DNA from: Cordilura impudica
Taxonomy: Eukaryota; Arthropoda; Insecta; Diptera; Scathophagidae
Assembly (NCBI GenBank): GCA_963682025.1
Contig: OY821518.1
Span: forward strand, 237,645,800-237,709,799
Direction of reading: 5' to 3'
Length of the DNA stretch: 64,000 nucleotides
Each line of letters starts with the position of its first letter. The first letter of the stretch is position 1. Under the pieces are notes generated by a model, which worked only from the letters and a program-made list of their open reading frames with translations, was not told where the DNA came from and did not search any database. Shown one piece after another: positions 30,908 through 43,254 of this stretch. Made by a program: the position numbers and the translations under genes.

Positions 30908-32788
30908 TTTTTATCTGCAAATATTAAGGCAAAATGGGTGAAATCTAATCGAACCATTCAGAACTTCAACTCCAAATACGAGGACTGGCTTAATGAAGAC
31001 ACCATCCTGGATATATTGGCAGTAGATAAACCCACCACATCAACCAGAGGAGCAAAAGGAAGGCCAAAAAAAAGTATTGAGGAGCGTTCAATTTTCACAA
31101 GGAAGAGGAAACTTGCCGATGCCACCAATGACTTGACCACGAAGCATTTATCAAACGCGCTGTCTATTAAATATACAAAGGATAGTGAAAGAGTTAGGTC
31201 GCAGATTACAAAATCTGTTGCTGATGCAAGCCCACTGCGACTAAAAAGGATTAAGGAAAGCATTCCCGCACACATTAAAAATTATGGTTCCGAAGAAGCC
31301 TTGACCTTGTTTATGGACTTACAACTTTCCAAAGAAAAATATAAGATACTACGGGCATCCTTGATGCCACACGGGGCTGACGTTTTACCAGGATACAAGC
31401 ATATTACGCAAGCCAAAATAAATTCACGACCACTGCATACGGAGTTTACGGAAGTCTCTGTGAAAGCCAATCTGCAGGATCTCATGGGCCATACAACAAA
31501 ACAGTTGTTGGAGAGTCTTCCTGAAAATGAGGTGAAAATTCTTCCTGAGAAACTGACGTTGATCAGCAAATGAGGCTGCGATGGATCATCCGGACAAAGC
31601 GTTTATAAGCAAAGGATATCTTCCGATGACGCTACAATATCGGACGAAAATATGTTTATGGCATCTGTTGTTCCTTTGTGGCTAAAATCTGATGTTTCCC
31701 TACACTGGAAAAATCCACGTCCGTCATCAGTGCATTATTGCCGACCAATAATGTTTCAGTTTGCAAGGGAATCGGCAGAACTCATAAGGACCACGGTGAA
31801 GGACATTGAAGAACAAATAAGCAAGATTAAGCCTACAAAGCTGCAAATTGGAGAAGGAAAATATATTGAATGCAATTACGAGTTCCACCTGACCATGGTT
31901 GACGGAAAAGTCGTAAACGAACTGACAGGAACAACCTCAACATTGTCATGCCCGATTAGCAAAAAGAGTCAGAAGAACTTTGGTAATTTAAACGATTCTA
32001 CAAACGAGGAGAATTACGAATATGGAATGTCACCATCGCACGCAAGGATAAGGTGTATGGAGTTCTTGCTAAAACTGGCGTATACCCTACCACAAGAGGA
32101 GGAAAACTTCGATGAAAATACATCAATAAAGGATAAGGAAAAGATCAGAAAGAATCAAATACAGAATGCTTTTTTTAAACAAGTTGGACTAAAAGTAGAC
32201 TGTCCCAAGCACGGATACGGTAACTCAAACGATGGAAACACTTCTAGGAGATTTTTTGAAAATTTTGAGGCAGTAACTAGAATCACTGGAATTGACAATC
32301 AAATCGTGAAAAGATTGGGAACGATCTTGAATGTCTTAAACTGCAAAGAAAATGTCAATTCTACAAAATATGGAGAATATGCATCGAAAACTGCATCTAT
32401 TTTAGCAGAAATGTATCCACAGAAGAAGTTCACCCCGACAGTCCATAAAATATTGGCGCATGGCAAAGATATAATTGAGTACCAGTCTTTGCCAATTGGA
32501 GAGCTTTCTGAAGAAGCACAGGAGTCTCTTAACAAATTTTATAAAAAATATAGATTGCAGAACACATTCAAAGCATCAAGGGTAAGGCAAAATGAGGACC
32601 TCTTCAACATGTTGGCAGCATCTTCCGATCCACTTATTTCTTCCCTGCGGCATGTGAAGTCACGAATAGAGTTAGAAAATAATTATAGTTTAGAAATGAT
32701 TAGTCTTTCAGATATACCTACCTTATGTGATGAATATTTTACAGAAAATTGTAAAAATAAATTTAAAAAAGAAGTAATTTTTTTTTAA
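30908..32788 (+). pseudogene. Transib 3 transposase, main frame with one TGA
   Basis: The frame is open from 30908 to 32788 (about 626 codons) apart from a single TGA at 31571-31573. Order: basic GRPKKSIEERS (about 31060), a SPLRLKRIKESIP/ALTLFMDLQLSKEKYK middle domain, then at the TGA the catalytic block GCDGSSGQ (31574-31597); relatives have Trp where the TGA stands. Then LTMVDGKVVNELTGT (about 31891), a zinc pair reduced to CPIS (31949-31960, second Cys now Ser; copy 2 has CTIC), MSPSHARIRCMEF (about 32028), GNSNDGNTSRRFF (about 32220), HKILAHGKDII and ELSEEAQ (32501-32521; probable last catalytic Glu), and NEDLFNMLAASSDP. RAG1 has the same order of blocks. Inactive unless the TGA is read through. 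Confidence 0.85.
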
Positions 32789-33031
32789 TTTGTTGGGTAA
32801 TAATTTAAAACATAAAACCCTAAAGAAAGAATATAAAAACAACCTAAAAATGTAAAAATAAATTTTTTAGTTACCATAAAATTGATTTTTCTACAAATTT
32901 TAACTTTGATAACCCATAAGTAGGCCCCTACAAAGCGTAGCATCCTTTCCAAACGCTCATTTCATAGGCTGAACAGTTATCTATCATATGCTGTATAAAC
33001 TGTTTAATTATGTTATTCGGTTCAAAAGATA

Positions 33032-33070
33032 TGATTTTTGCAACGAAAAAACTCAAATGGCGCCACTGTG
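33032..33070 (-). repeat. Transib 3 right terminus: heptamer, 22-bp spacer, nonamer-like
   Basis: On the minus strand: CACAGTG (33070-33064), a 22-bp spacer, then GCAAAAATC. Identical heptamer and nonamer-like block to the left end, with a spacer one base shorter. Confidence 0.8.
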
Positions 33071-33075
33071 CAACG
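33071..33075 (+). repeat. Target-site duplication CAACG, right of Transib 3
   Basis: Perfect copy of 29795-29799. Confidence 0.9.
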
Positions 33076-33132
33076 GTCTCAATATCGTTAAGAGTTGACT
33101 GCATCAAATAGGCTGCTCAATGTAGAAATATA

Positions 33133-36100
33133 GTTATACCCCATACCACTATGTGGTTTGGGTATGATGACTTTGTGCTGCTGTTTGTAACTACGAAAAA
33201 TACTTGACCTAGACCCATCTTTTATTATAACGATCGACACAGAATCACTTTCTGAGTCGATTTAGCGATGTCGGTCCGTCCAACTGTCTATCTGTGTGTC
33301 TATGTAAAGCTTGTAATCGAACTACAGGTCGCTAATATGAATATATTTTGATGAAATTTGGTATATAAGCTTTCATCGGCATATGATAAACGCTACTGAA
33401 ATTGGTGAAATTCGGTTCATGTTCAGAACCGAACATGAAATGACCCCATATGAAATCGACATAAATTGCCATAAGATCCAAATTATCATATAGATCTCAG
33501 TCAAATTGGGTTTGTATATGTTTATTATATCCAATAATCAGCAGTTGAAAAATATTCCCTATAGGACAATTCTTTGTCATATGCCCCATTAGGGTGGCCC
33601 TTCGTTATATGGAGGGAAAAAAAGTTTTCAAACTGTTGGTCTCACCCACTAGAAATATGCGAATAGCAAAAAAACTGAGAAATACAAGGTTTTGGGCCAA
33701 TCAGAAAACGTTTAGTCGTGGCGCAAAGCGATTGAAAATTTCAAGTGTGTTTATATGGGGAAAATATGAATTTTTTTCAGATTTTACGAAAAGTTCGTTC
33801 TATAGTTTAATTTTTCCAACAAGCTTTTATATAATTCAGGATCAGTATTAACTTATCCCTTCAAAAGGCTGTAAAACTTCAAAATCGAATAAAACCTCGG
33901 CAAGAAATAGCAAATGCCCCAGACCACCTTTGTGCCAAAAAAAAACTAGGTCATGAAATTTGATGGCATTTTTTTCAACTTTGAGAAATTGATTAAAGCC
34001 ATCATTCTTTTTTGGTCTCCAAACCTATAAGTACTCAGATATGAAGTATTGTTTTATTACCACGTTGTTAACCTATTGCGCATTGAGACCGAAAATTGGA
34101 AATTTTTTTGATAAATTTTTTAAAACTCCTTTTTCAAGTTTGAAAAAATTTTCTTAACCAAAATTTAAAAAAATGAATCTATCACTTTAGGGTTTTATTA
34201 AATACATGTTGCAGATAAACTGTGTGAATTTTTAAGTAAATCCCTCTGCCAGAATTTTTTTGACAAGGATTTTATTTTTGCGGATTTCGAGAAAAATTGG
34301 ATTTTTGTGAAATATTCTGTAAATGTACTCTTTCTAAATACTTTGTATCAAAAATTCATCACTTTTCTACTTTTAAATATTATGTTTTATCATAATAGCC
34401 TAGGGTTTCGGGAAAAAATAATATGACTCCATTAACCCTTTTGGAATTGGGGTCACATATGACCCCAATCTAATAAAATACAATTTATTCAAAAAATTCA
34501 AAGATTTTGTAAGTGCTGTCCAATTTTTAGATGCGACACTTAAAATGTAATAACCAAATATGTATAAGTTTTGTTCCAAAAATTTGGGATAAATCCGAGA
34601 ACGTTAACCCATTATTTGCCAAGGCCAGCTTTGGATTTTAAGATATTTTAAAATAAAAATGACCTAAAACGAGTTTTTCTGTTAAACTCGCTGATACCAC
34701 TATTTAGAATTTAAGAAAAATAATTCGGTTAATTTTTATTTATTTAACCATTCAGTGCTCCTGGGATCAAAATAATCCATTGTGATACATCTTTGGTGCA
34801 ATTATCTGCTTATTGCTCGCGAATATAAATTAAAACAACTTTTAACCAATTTTGTTATAAAATTACTTTATGTAATAAAGTAATAGTTGAATTTCTTGCT
34901 GTCTCACCCACCAATTTGGTGGATATTGATATAAACGCCAAAAAAAAAAAAAAAAAAAAAATTTCAGGTCAATCGGTGAAGATGCCATTACTTATAATGG
35001 TTGACATTTTTTGATTTTTTATAATCGGTCGCTTTATATTATCTTCAATGTCACCTACATGTTTTGAAACACCTACCATTTTATTTCCCAGTTTTAAATA
35101 GTTTATTAAATAAAAGTAAATTTCAAATATAATAATATGTATAAAAGATAATATTAAATTAATACTACTCTTAATTGAATAAATTACAAAATTAAATCAA
35201 AGTGAATTTCAAAAAACGTCCTATTTTTTAGACATATGAGTTAAGTTGTTTTAATTTATATTCGCGAGCAATAAACAGATAATTGCACCAGAGATATATC
35301 ACAATGGATAATTTTGATCTCAGGAGCACTGAAGGGTTAAATAAATAAAAATTAACCGAATTATTTTTCTTAAATTCTAAATAGTGGTATCAACGAGTTT
35401 AATAGAAAAACTCGTTTTAGGTAATTTTTATTTTAAAATATCTTAAAATCCAAAGCTGGCCTTGGCCAGCTTGAATAAATTGTCTTTTATTAGTGTGGGG
35501 TCATATGTCATATAACCCAAAAGGGTTAATGGAGTCATATTATTTTTTTTCCGAAACCCTAGGCTATTAAGATAAAATAAACATTTAAAAGTAGAAAAGT
35601 GATGAATTTTTGATATAAAGTATTTAAAAAGAGTACATTTACGGAATATTTCACAAAAACCCAATTTTTCTCGAAATCCGCAAAAATAAAATCCTTGTCA
35701 AAAAATTCTGGCAGAGGGATTTACTTAAAAATTCACACAGATAATCTGCAACATGTATTTAATAAAATGTTAAAGTAATATATTAATTTCTTTAAATTTT
35801 GTTTAAGAAAATTTTTTCAAACTTGAAAAAGGAATTGTAAAAATTTTATCAAAAAAATTTCCAATTTTCGGTCTCAATGCGCAATAGGTTAACAACGTGG
35901 TAATAAAACAATACTTCATATCTGAGTACATATAAGTATAGAGAGCAAAAAAGAATGATGGCTTTAATCAATTTCTCAAAGTTGAAAAAAATGCCATCAA
36001 ATTTCATGACCTAGTATTTTTTGGCACAAAAGTGGTCTGGGGCATTTGCTATTTCTTGGCGAGGTTTCATACGATTTTGAAGTTATATAGCCTTTTGAAA

Positions 36101-36684
36101 GGATAATTTAATACTGATCCCAAATTATGTAACAGCTTGTCGGAAAAATTAATCTATAGAGCGAAATTTTCGTAATATCTGAAAAAAAGTCATATTTTCC
36201 CCATATAAACACACTTGAAATTTTCAATCGCTTTGCCCCACGACTAAATGTTTTTTGATTAGCCCAAAACTTTGTATTTATCAGTTTTTTTGCTATTCGC
36301 ATATTTCTAGGGGGTGAGACCGACCGTTTGAACACTTTTTTTTCCCTCCATATAACGAAGGGCCACCCTAATGCCCCATATAGAGCTGCTTCCCGGTCTT
36401 CACTTAAATCTATATTGCACAGATTTTTCTCAAATTTGGTTTATATACATTTTTCAAAATATAAGTGACTTTACCAAATATGACCAGGATCGGTCCATTT
36501 TTCGACCTAGTCCCCATATAAATATAACACCCGATATGAACTTTTTCATATCTGTAGCCAAAATGCCACTCTAATTTGCTTATTTTCTATATCCAATTAG
36601 CTGGACCGAAGTTATAGGGTCTCTAAACAATGGTATGGGTATAGTATAGTCGGTCTAGACCGACTATAATTTTCTTACTTGTTT
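33133..36684 (-). mobile_element. Family A element split by fold-back 1
   Basis: The two halves 33133-33589 (3' part) and 36371-36684 (5' part, with the palindrome AGTCGGTCTAGACCGACT at about 36648-36665 and the end AAACAAGTAAG) join into one family A copy when the fold-back element and one target duplication are removed. Confidence 0.85.
33590..36370. mobile_element. Fold-back DNA transposon 1 (non-autonomous)
   Basis: 2781 bp. The ends TAGGGTGGCCCTTCGTTATA and its complement are flanked by a perfect 9-bp duplication ATGCCCCAT (33581-33589 and 36371-36379). Arms of about 1.1-1.25 kb (33590-34846 and 35244-36370) surround a loop of about 0.4 kb with a poly(A) run at 34942-34961. The arms contain short internal palindromes such as GGGGTCATATGACCCC-type words. 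No coding frame, so it must be moved in trans. Long terminal repeats with 9-bp duplications fit Mutator-like elements best; that is inference. Confidence 0.9.
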
Positions 36685-37037
36685 TTACGTTTTTTTCTTT
36701 TTGCCTCAACTTTGAGTACGATGAGGAGCCACTTGCCATCGTCCTACAACCTCCCCCCAATTTTTGGGCTCATGAGTTTTTTCCGAACCTCATGAAATTA
36801 ATGGTCTAGGGTTTTGAAATCGAACCATCGTGCACTATCCCATACCTATTGGATACACAGGAGAACGGACGGACATCAGCACAGCGACTCAGATAATGAT
36901 TCTGATCGATCAGTACAAGAAAAGTAGGATCTAGATCAAATATTTTTGGTAGTTACAAACATTAGCATAAGCCCATAATATTTCGATAACGAGTGCAACG
37001 ATTAGATCACTGACCACATAGTGGTAAAAGGTATAAT
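36685..37037 (+). repeat. Divergent family A-like 3' portion
   Basis: Contains ACGGACGGACATC, a GATTCTGATCGAT block and the end ACCACATAGTGGTAAAAGGTATAA at 37037. The upstream 130 bp (CCTCCCCCCAATTTTTGGG) are not shared with other copies in the window. Confidence 0.55.
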
Positions 37038-38577
37038 AATGGACTAACCGGATTCTTATGTAGGCAACTTCTCCTTCATGTTGGCTTTGATGTGTTCATC
37101 GTTAGCAAAATCTTTATTAAAATCTTTGAAATCAATATTGAACTAATGATAAACCACTGTAAATTGCCGCGACTTAAAACGCAAGAAAATTGCCGAATAT
37201 AATTAAACAGCAGTGCAAGGACAACAGATTGAAAGGCCACACATTCAATCCATCGATGATACGATGACCTAACCACTGTAGTGAAGGAAGAGACAAATAA
37301 ATAGTTAAATTATTAGTTATCGAAGAGAAAAAAATATCAAAAGTGTAGAGCCATATGTTGCATTTGACAAAAATTATGATTATGCAAGATTCGAGATTCT
37401 GCTATTCGATTAGCAAACCAACCATCATCATTTCATTTCAAACAAATACAACATTTATTTTTTTTAATGGGTTTGGAGGGCTATAAAAATTCAAGAGTTT
37501 GTTGTTTTATGCATTAACTCATGGGGTAGTTAAACATTAAAAACGAATTTAATTTTTGCTGTTTTTCTTTGTCGCTGTTCGTTTTGTTTTTTCTATCTTA
37601 AATATTTTATTAGCAGCTAAAAGTATTTCAAAGTTATTGAGCTCCAGATTTCATCATTCACTGTTGGCTTGATTTGGCATAGTTATAAAAATGAAAGAAA
37701 ATGATAAATCGAAAAAAAAATATTTGACATAAATTGTTAAATTCAAACAGGAGCAAGAAATTGTTGGAGAACAAATGACAAATATATACACATACACACA
37801 CATACTCTGACTTTCATATGAAAGCACGCATGCTGAAATATATAACAGCCAATCTGACAGAAATGTCACTTGTCACAATTAATTAGTTGTAATTAAAAAT
37901 TATATGAACGCAAAAAAATAATAATAATAATAACTTTATGTTTTAACGAGAATGACAGTTTTTTAAAGTTTAGATTTGTATGTTTCCTCAGTTATTATTA
38001 GACTTATGTTTAGGCAATTAAAACATGTTTATAACATCGTGATAGCAATTATGAGTGGCATAGCAAAATTATTTCAGAAATCAACACAGCACATTCAAAT
38101 TAAGAAAAATAAATAGGCAAGCAAATAGTTTCAGAATGACAAATGTGGAAGTTGTATATTGTTTGGTTGAGTTATTATATAGTACATATCTTACTATTTC
38201 CATTATACAAAAATGCTTGATATATATAAAACAATCTATTTAACCCTTTCGCTACAAGTTTTTCCTGGGTTGCTTAAAAAAACCAATTTTTTGGACTTTT
38301 ATTATTATTGGCCCTGGGAACAACAATCAATACTCAATTTTTAAAATTATTTGTCCTAAATGTGATTTTTGGAATGTATCCATATGGATACAAATTTCGT
38401 GTATGGTAAAGAAAAATGCTAGTATATTATGTTTTTTATAATTGAGGTTTTATTTATTTTAGTAGTTTTAATACATAAAATTAAATTTTTTTTCAATAAA
38501 AGCATACATTGTATATACTTATATGTACAAACTAAAAATTTAAATATAAAATTCATATAACTACAATAAATTTAGAT
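37038..38577. other. AT-rich stretch without a supported gene
   Basis: About 1.5 kb with no coding frame I can support. Short simple repeats only (ATA/ATAATA near 37918-37932, ACACAC near 37788-37801). Could be single-copy intergenic or intronic DNA. Confidence 0.5.
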
Positions 38578-41500
38578 AAAAACAAGTAAGAGTGTTAAAT
38601 TCGGCTGTGCCGAATCTTTAATACCCTCCACCTCGGTATGAGTATTGATAATAAATGTAAACAAAATATTGGAAAAAGTAAACAATTTGTTAAACTTAAT
38701 ACCAATTTATTTAAGAAAATTCTTTGGGTTGGTTTTCGTCTTTTCTATTATTTCGGATTTATTTCGGTGTTTGCTTTTTGGCATGCATTTAGGTTATATA
38801 CCTATATGCATGCGTTTCCGGTTATATGACATAACTTCTCGTTTAATTTAGTTCTTGCTAATTAAATAGCTCGCCCTAACCTCCATTGCAAAGGTAATGG
38901 TTGTGTAGGGTGGCTATATGCATTAAATCGTGCTAATTGGAGATGACTGTATAGTTTCTTTTAACTGGCGAAATATTTTTTCATTGCGGTCATATAGGTC
39001 GGATGAAGTAACAAAATAATAAAAAAATAAAAGCTCTCTCAACGTTTTTATTAAAATATTGCCATATTTGGAAAACATAGAGAATAAATTTTTGATAATA
39101 ATAAATAATCAAATTAGGGATGCCAAACGAAAAAAACCAAATGTCCCAAACATTTTAAATAAAATAATTTGTTATCTTTATTTTCTGGAAAACTTCAAAT
39201 ATTCATCCAAAAAAAATTGTGAAAATTTATATATAAAAAATAATATTCTCATCAAATTGCGTTTATTTATGTAACAATTTTTGTGTTCGCAATTCTTAAA
39301 TATCATTTGAGGTTTTCTAAAATTCATTGAATTTAAATCAATGTTTTCTGTAGTCCGATTCTGTAAATTTCAACGATCCGACAATCGCAAAATATACAGA
39401 CAGCTATTGTTGTTTGCACTAAGGATTAAGTGATTCACTAAGTACATACATCTTAACGACAGTCGACAAATCTATTATTCTATTTATTTAAATTGTAAAC
39501 GAGTGGTAACTCTGTCAAAAATAAGCGAAAAACACAAAGAAGAATAGAAAAAAACAAATTACTTCGTGTTTGACAAGATGATTTTATGTTTATGTTTAAT
39601 ATCTTTATTTTTTTTACTAATATTTCTGTTTATTTATTTGAAAATGAAATAATGAATTGAATATGCTATTTAATTTTTTTTATTTATATAAAAAAATTTT
39701 TTAATAGAAGCAAAATATTTTCACTATTTTATGATTTTTATTTATGTATGACGACATTTTAACCTAAAAGTTTTTATCGATTGAATAAACAACACAAAAA
39801 TGGTTGTCGTTTAGATAACAACAACAGCTAAATTAACCAATAGCGAATATCGCTTAAAAATTTTACTGATAATTTTGATATTTTCTTTTTTTAACGATCC
39901 GACTATCGTTAAATGAAGTTCTTGAATCGCGATACTGAACGCTATTAATTTCTCCTGAATGTCCATATTTTTTTTAAATGTACAAATTTTTTAAATGTAA
40001 ACATAGGTATTTGGTGTTTTTTTTTTTTGGAATTTCAATTTGTGTTTAACGAATAAAATTTATATATTAAAGATGCAATTGATGTCTTCTAAATTTAAAA
40101 TTATAATTTCCGACGTTTTGATATGATTTTCTGAAATTCAATTAATTGTAATTTATAATTGGAAATTTTTAATTCCAGTTTTTAGAATTGATATTTTCTT
40201 AAATTTGAATGGAAAATTTAAAAAGTGCAATTTTGTATTTATGTGAATAATAATGCTTTAGTAATTATAAACAATTTTTAAAAATTTGATGTAATCGCAA
40301 TCAGATATTTTGTAGGTAAAGCAGAATAATAATTCTATATAACTATGTAGAACTGTTTTGAAAGCTAAAAACTCATTGATAACTCGGTAACCCTATTTTG
40401 TAAAGACAACAAAAAGTTAATATGCCAAACTTATGTTCATATTTGTAAAAGAATAATGAAAAAAACGTATGAAATAAAATACCAGCCCGTGTATACTCTT
40501 AACATTGTTCTGTATGATATCTAGTTGAAAATATTGACATTCATGTTAAAATATAAATAACTATTGCAAAGCTAATTAGAACAAAAATTGTGGCGCCATC
40601 TACTGCGGCATAGTCACGCTGAGCAAAACTGAAGTAGCACTCCGTTAATGCAAAAATAAATGTATTTTCCCCACAACAAAATATTGCAGAATTTTATGTT
40701 AATAGAATAATATACCGATTTATTTCTAACATGCAGTTGTTATGGATATACATATATAGAATATATGTATATTATTTGTATTATTTAATATGTTTATGTA
40801 AATATTACACACAAAAAATACAACATCAAACGTTATTTTTGTGTTTTTCTCTTTAAATAAATTTATACATAATTTTTTTTTGTTAAATTTACATTGTTTT
40901 TTTTTATTAACAACTAGGTATTTTAGCATTATTTGCTTTAGATGTTGGTGAATTTCTACTCCCTTTATATCAACTCGTAGTGTCTGCTTGTCGAAAAAAT
41001 TTTGGATCGATTTTAACCCCTTTCCCGTGACCCATTCGATCTGAAATTTGGCAGCCAGGCTCGTGGTAATAACGGAAATGATCTAACAAATTTTTTTAGT
41101 GATGCCAAAACAATGGAAACTTTTAAATTTTTCTACCAGAGTTAAAAAAAGAATTGACAAAGAGTTAGTTTTTATTATATTATTACCACAAAGACCACAA
41201 AAACAACAAGTCCAGCTATGACAACAATACAACATTTAGAATAACAACAAGAACAATATAGAACCATCATATTTTTCATTTTTTTTTTAATTTTTCAGAG
41301 ATTTCCCTGGACCTGTTCCACCGATTTTAATAATTTTAGAAACAGAAATCTTCCCATAAATTTGTTGAATCATTCTCACTAAAAATTATCACTGTAGCTG
41401 CACTATTGAGGGCGTGATCGTGACAAGAACAACATAGAAAATTATATTTTTCAAGACTTTTTTTAGTTCTTCATTCAAATCTCGGGCCCTAAACGACCGA

Positions 41501-41757
41501 TTTGGACGATTTTAAACAGCAAACTTTTCAGGATGTTAGTGAATCATTTTTTATGTCAACGAGCACCCTAGCTGCCCGATTGATGCCGTCATCGTGATTC
41601 CCACAGACGGACAGACGGACATCGCTATATCAACTCCGGTTGTTATAAGGATCACAAATATATATATTTAATGGGGTCCAAAATTTTTTTCTAATTTTTA
41701 CAAACGGAATGACAAACTTATATATACCCTCTGAACACTGGAGTGGAGGGTATAAAA
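38578..41757 (+). mobile_element. Possible long family B/C element without satellite
   Basis: The 5' end at 38583 reads CAAGTAAGAGTGTTAAATTCGGC with the family B hairpin; the 3' end at 41600-41757 has (GACA)n, the CATCGCTATATCAACTC core, (TA)n and GGAGGGTATAAAAA. Between them lie about 3 kb with no AATTTTT array. The segment 40970-41757 (family C block, with an ACCACAAAAACAACAAGTCC word at about 41195) recurs at 46158-46650. The interior 39000-40900 recurs nowhere else in the window and has no coding frame. Alternatively these are two separate fragments with unique DNA between them. Confidence 0.45.
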
Positions 41758-42255
41758 ATTATCATTATTTAAATGAGCCTAAAGATATGTTAATCAATTT
41801 TATCAATTCACAATTCAACACAGAGCGTCTGATATATAATTTAAATCATTCGCATTAATAGGGTGTAGCGAGTTATTATAAATATTTTATTTTATTTAAT
41901 TTAATATATTTTTAAGACAGATTAAACATAAATTTTATCATTCTAAGCTTTTCCTCTATATGAACTAAAATTATGCCAATTTTCACACTCCTCCGTGCCC
42001 GCATATTGCTTAAAAAGGGAACTGACTATAGATACTTAAAGCATTATATTTTATTTATTTTATATTTTTTATTTCAATGCTTGCTAATATCAAATTATTT
42101 TTGCTTTTTTATTCGGTGCAAAAATTATCAAATTTAACGGCGTTCCTGCTCTGCAGCTAGCTATATTTGGCTACACATTAGAAAAACATGGATTTTCCAA
42201 ATTAAATCCCCAACACTTAACTATTGGCCTTGAATTTAGAATATCATTTGACAAT
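41758..42255. other. No recognised feature
   Basis: AT-rich interval. A block near 42205-42235 resembles the stretch just upstream of family D copy 1 (ACACTTAAC...TTGAATTTAGA), otherwise nothing recognised. Confidence 0.4.
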
Positions 42256-43248
42256 TTTTATACCCTATACCACTATGTATTTACCAAAAATATTTGACAT
42301 ATGCCCGCCTTGTATTATATCGATCGACTCAGAAAGTGGTTCTTATGTCGTCCGTCCGTCTGTCCGTCCGTCTGAGTACCCATGTAAAGTTTGTATTCAA
42401 ATTACAGGTCGCAAATATGAATATATGTTGATGAAACTTACTGTATAGGCTTCAATCGGCCATAGGATAAACGCTTATGAAAATGGTGAACATCGGTTCA
42501 TGTTCAGACCTAGTCCCAATACAATAGGCCCCTAAGAGATCTACTGAAATTGCCATAATATCCAAATTATCATATATATCTCAGTCAAATTGGGTTTATG
42601 TATGTTTATTACATCCAAAAATAGTCCAAAAATAAACCATATAGGGCAAATTTTGGTCATAGCCCCGATATGAAGTTGGTTCCCGATCTTCAAATCTTCT
42701 TAAATCTAACAAAAAACAAAAATATTGCACATATATTTCTCAAATTTTGTGTGTATATGTTTTTGTAAAAAATAAGTGACCTTTCCAAATATAGTCAGGA
42801 TCGGTCCATTTTTCGACCTTGTCCCCATCTATAGCGATTAGTTGTTACCGATATTTTGTTCTACCGTTTTATCCCGATTTTGACCACACTTTTATTATTT
42901 GAAAGTTATTTTTTAGATTTAGAGATTTTTAAATTTTTTCCTTTATTTTGAGTAAATTGCATTTAAAGTTGCTACTAACACATACATAAAATTATACATA
43001 TGCTATGTGTTTGTTAATGAGTTTGTTATCTTCAGTCACAATAATAATAAACCAAAGAAGTGTTGGTTTGTGAATTGACTAAGTTAAAAAATAAAGTTGC
43101 CTAGAAATTGCACTCGAATTTCGAGCGCTGGAATCTGCTAGTATACATAAATATATCATTAGTTGGACGTAAGAGATAGGGTCTCTAAACGCATGGTGTG
43201 GAGTATCATATCGTATCGGTCTAGACTGACTATAATTTTGTTACTTGT
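42256..43248 (-). repeat. Family A copy interrupted by family D
   Basis: Minus-strand family A from the 3' end (TATACCCTATACCACTATG at 42261) to about 42832, and its 5' terminal 100 bp at 43150-43248 (palindrome arm CGGTCTAGACTGAC, then ACAAGTAAC on the minus strand). About 85 bp of family A are missing at the junction with the family D copy. Confidence 0.7.
42833..43145 (+). repeat. Family D repeat, copy 2
   Basis: Runs from GCGATTAGTTGTTACCG through CGTTTTATCCCGATTTTGAC to the end TTCGAGCGCTGGAATCTGCTAG. Lies inside a family A copy. Confidence 0.75.
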
Positions 43249-43254
43249 ATATAT

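Larger units (their letters stand above)
29800..33070 (+). mobile_element. Transib (RAG1-like) element 3, complete end to end
   Basis: 3271 bp, bounded by CACAGTGGCGCC at 29800 and its inverted copy GGCGCCACTGTG at 33070, with a perfect 5-bp duplication CAACG outside. It contains one transposase gene on the plus strand (30775-32788). The 5' non-coding part (29840-30770) is long and AT-rich; the 3' part is about 280 bp. It is only distantly related to elements 1 and 2 in protein and shares with them only the heptamer and nonamer-like blocks in the termini. It is the best preserved DNA transposon in the window and looks younger than its neighbours. Confidence 0.9.

Noticed and set aside
40590..40625. 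GTGGCGCCATCTACTGCGG resembling a Transib 3 end (GGCGCC)
   Set aside because: No CACAGTG heptamer, no nonamer-like block and no inverted partner nearby.
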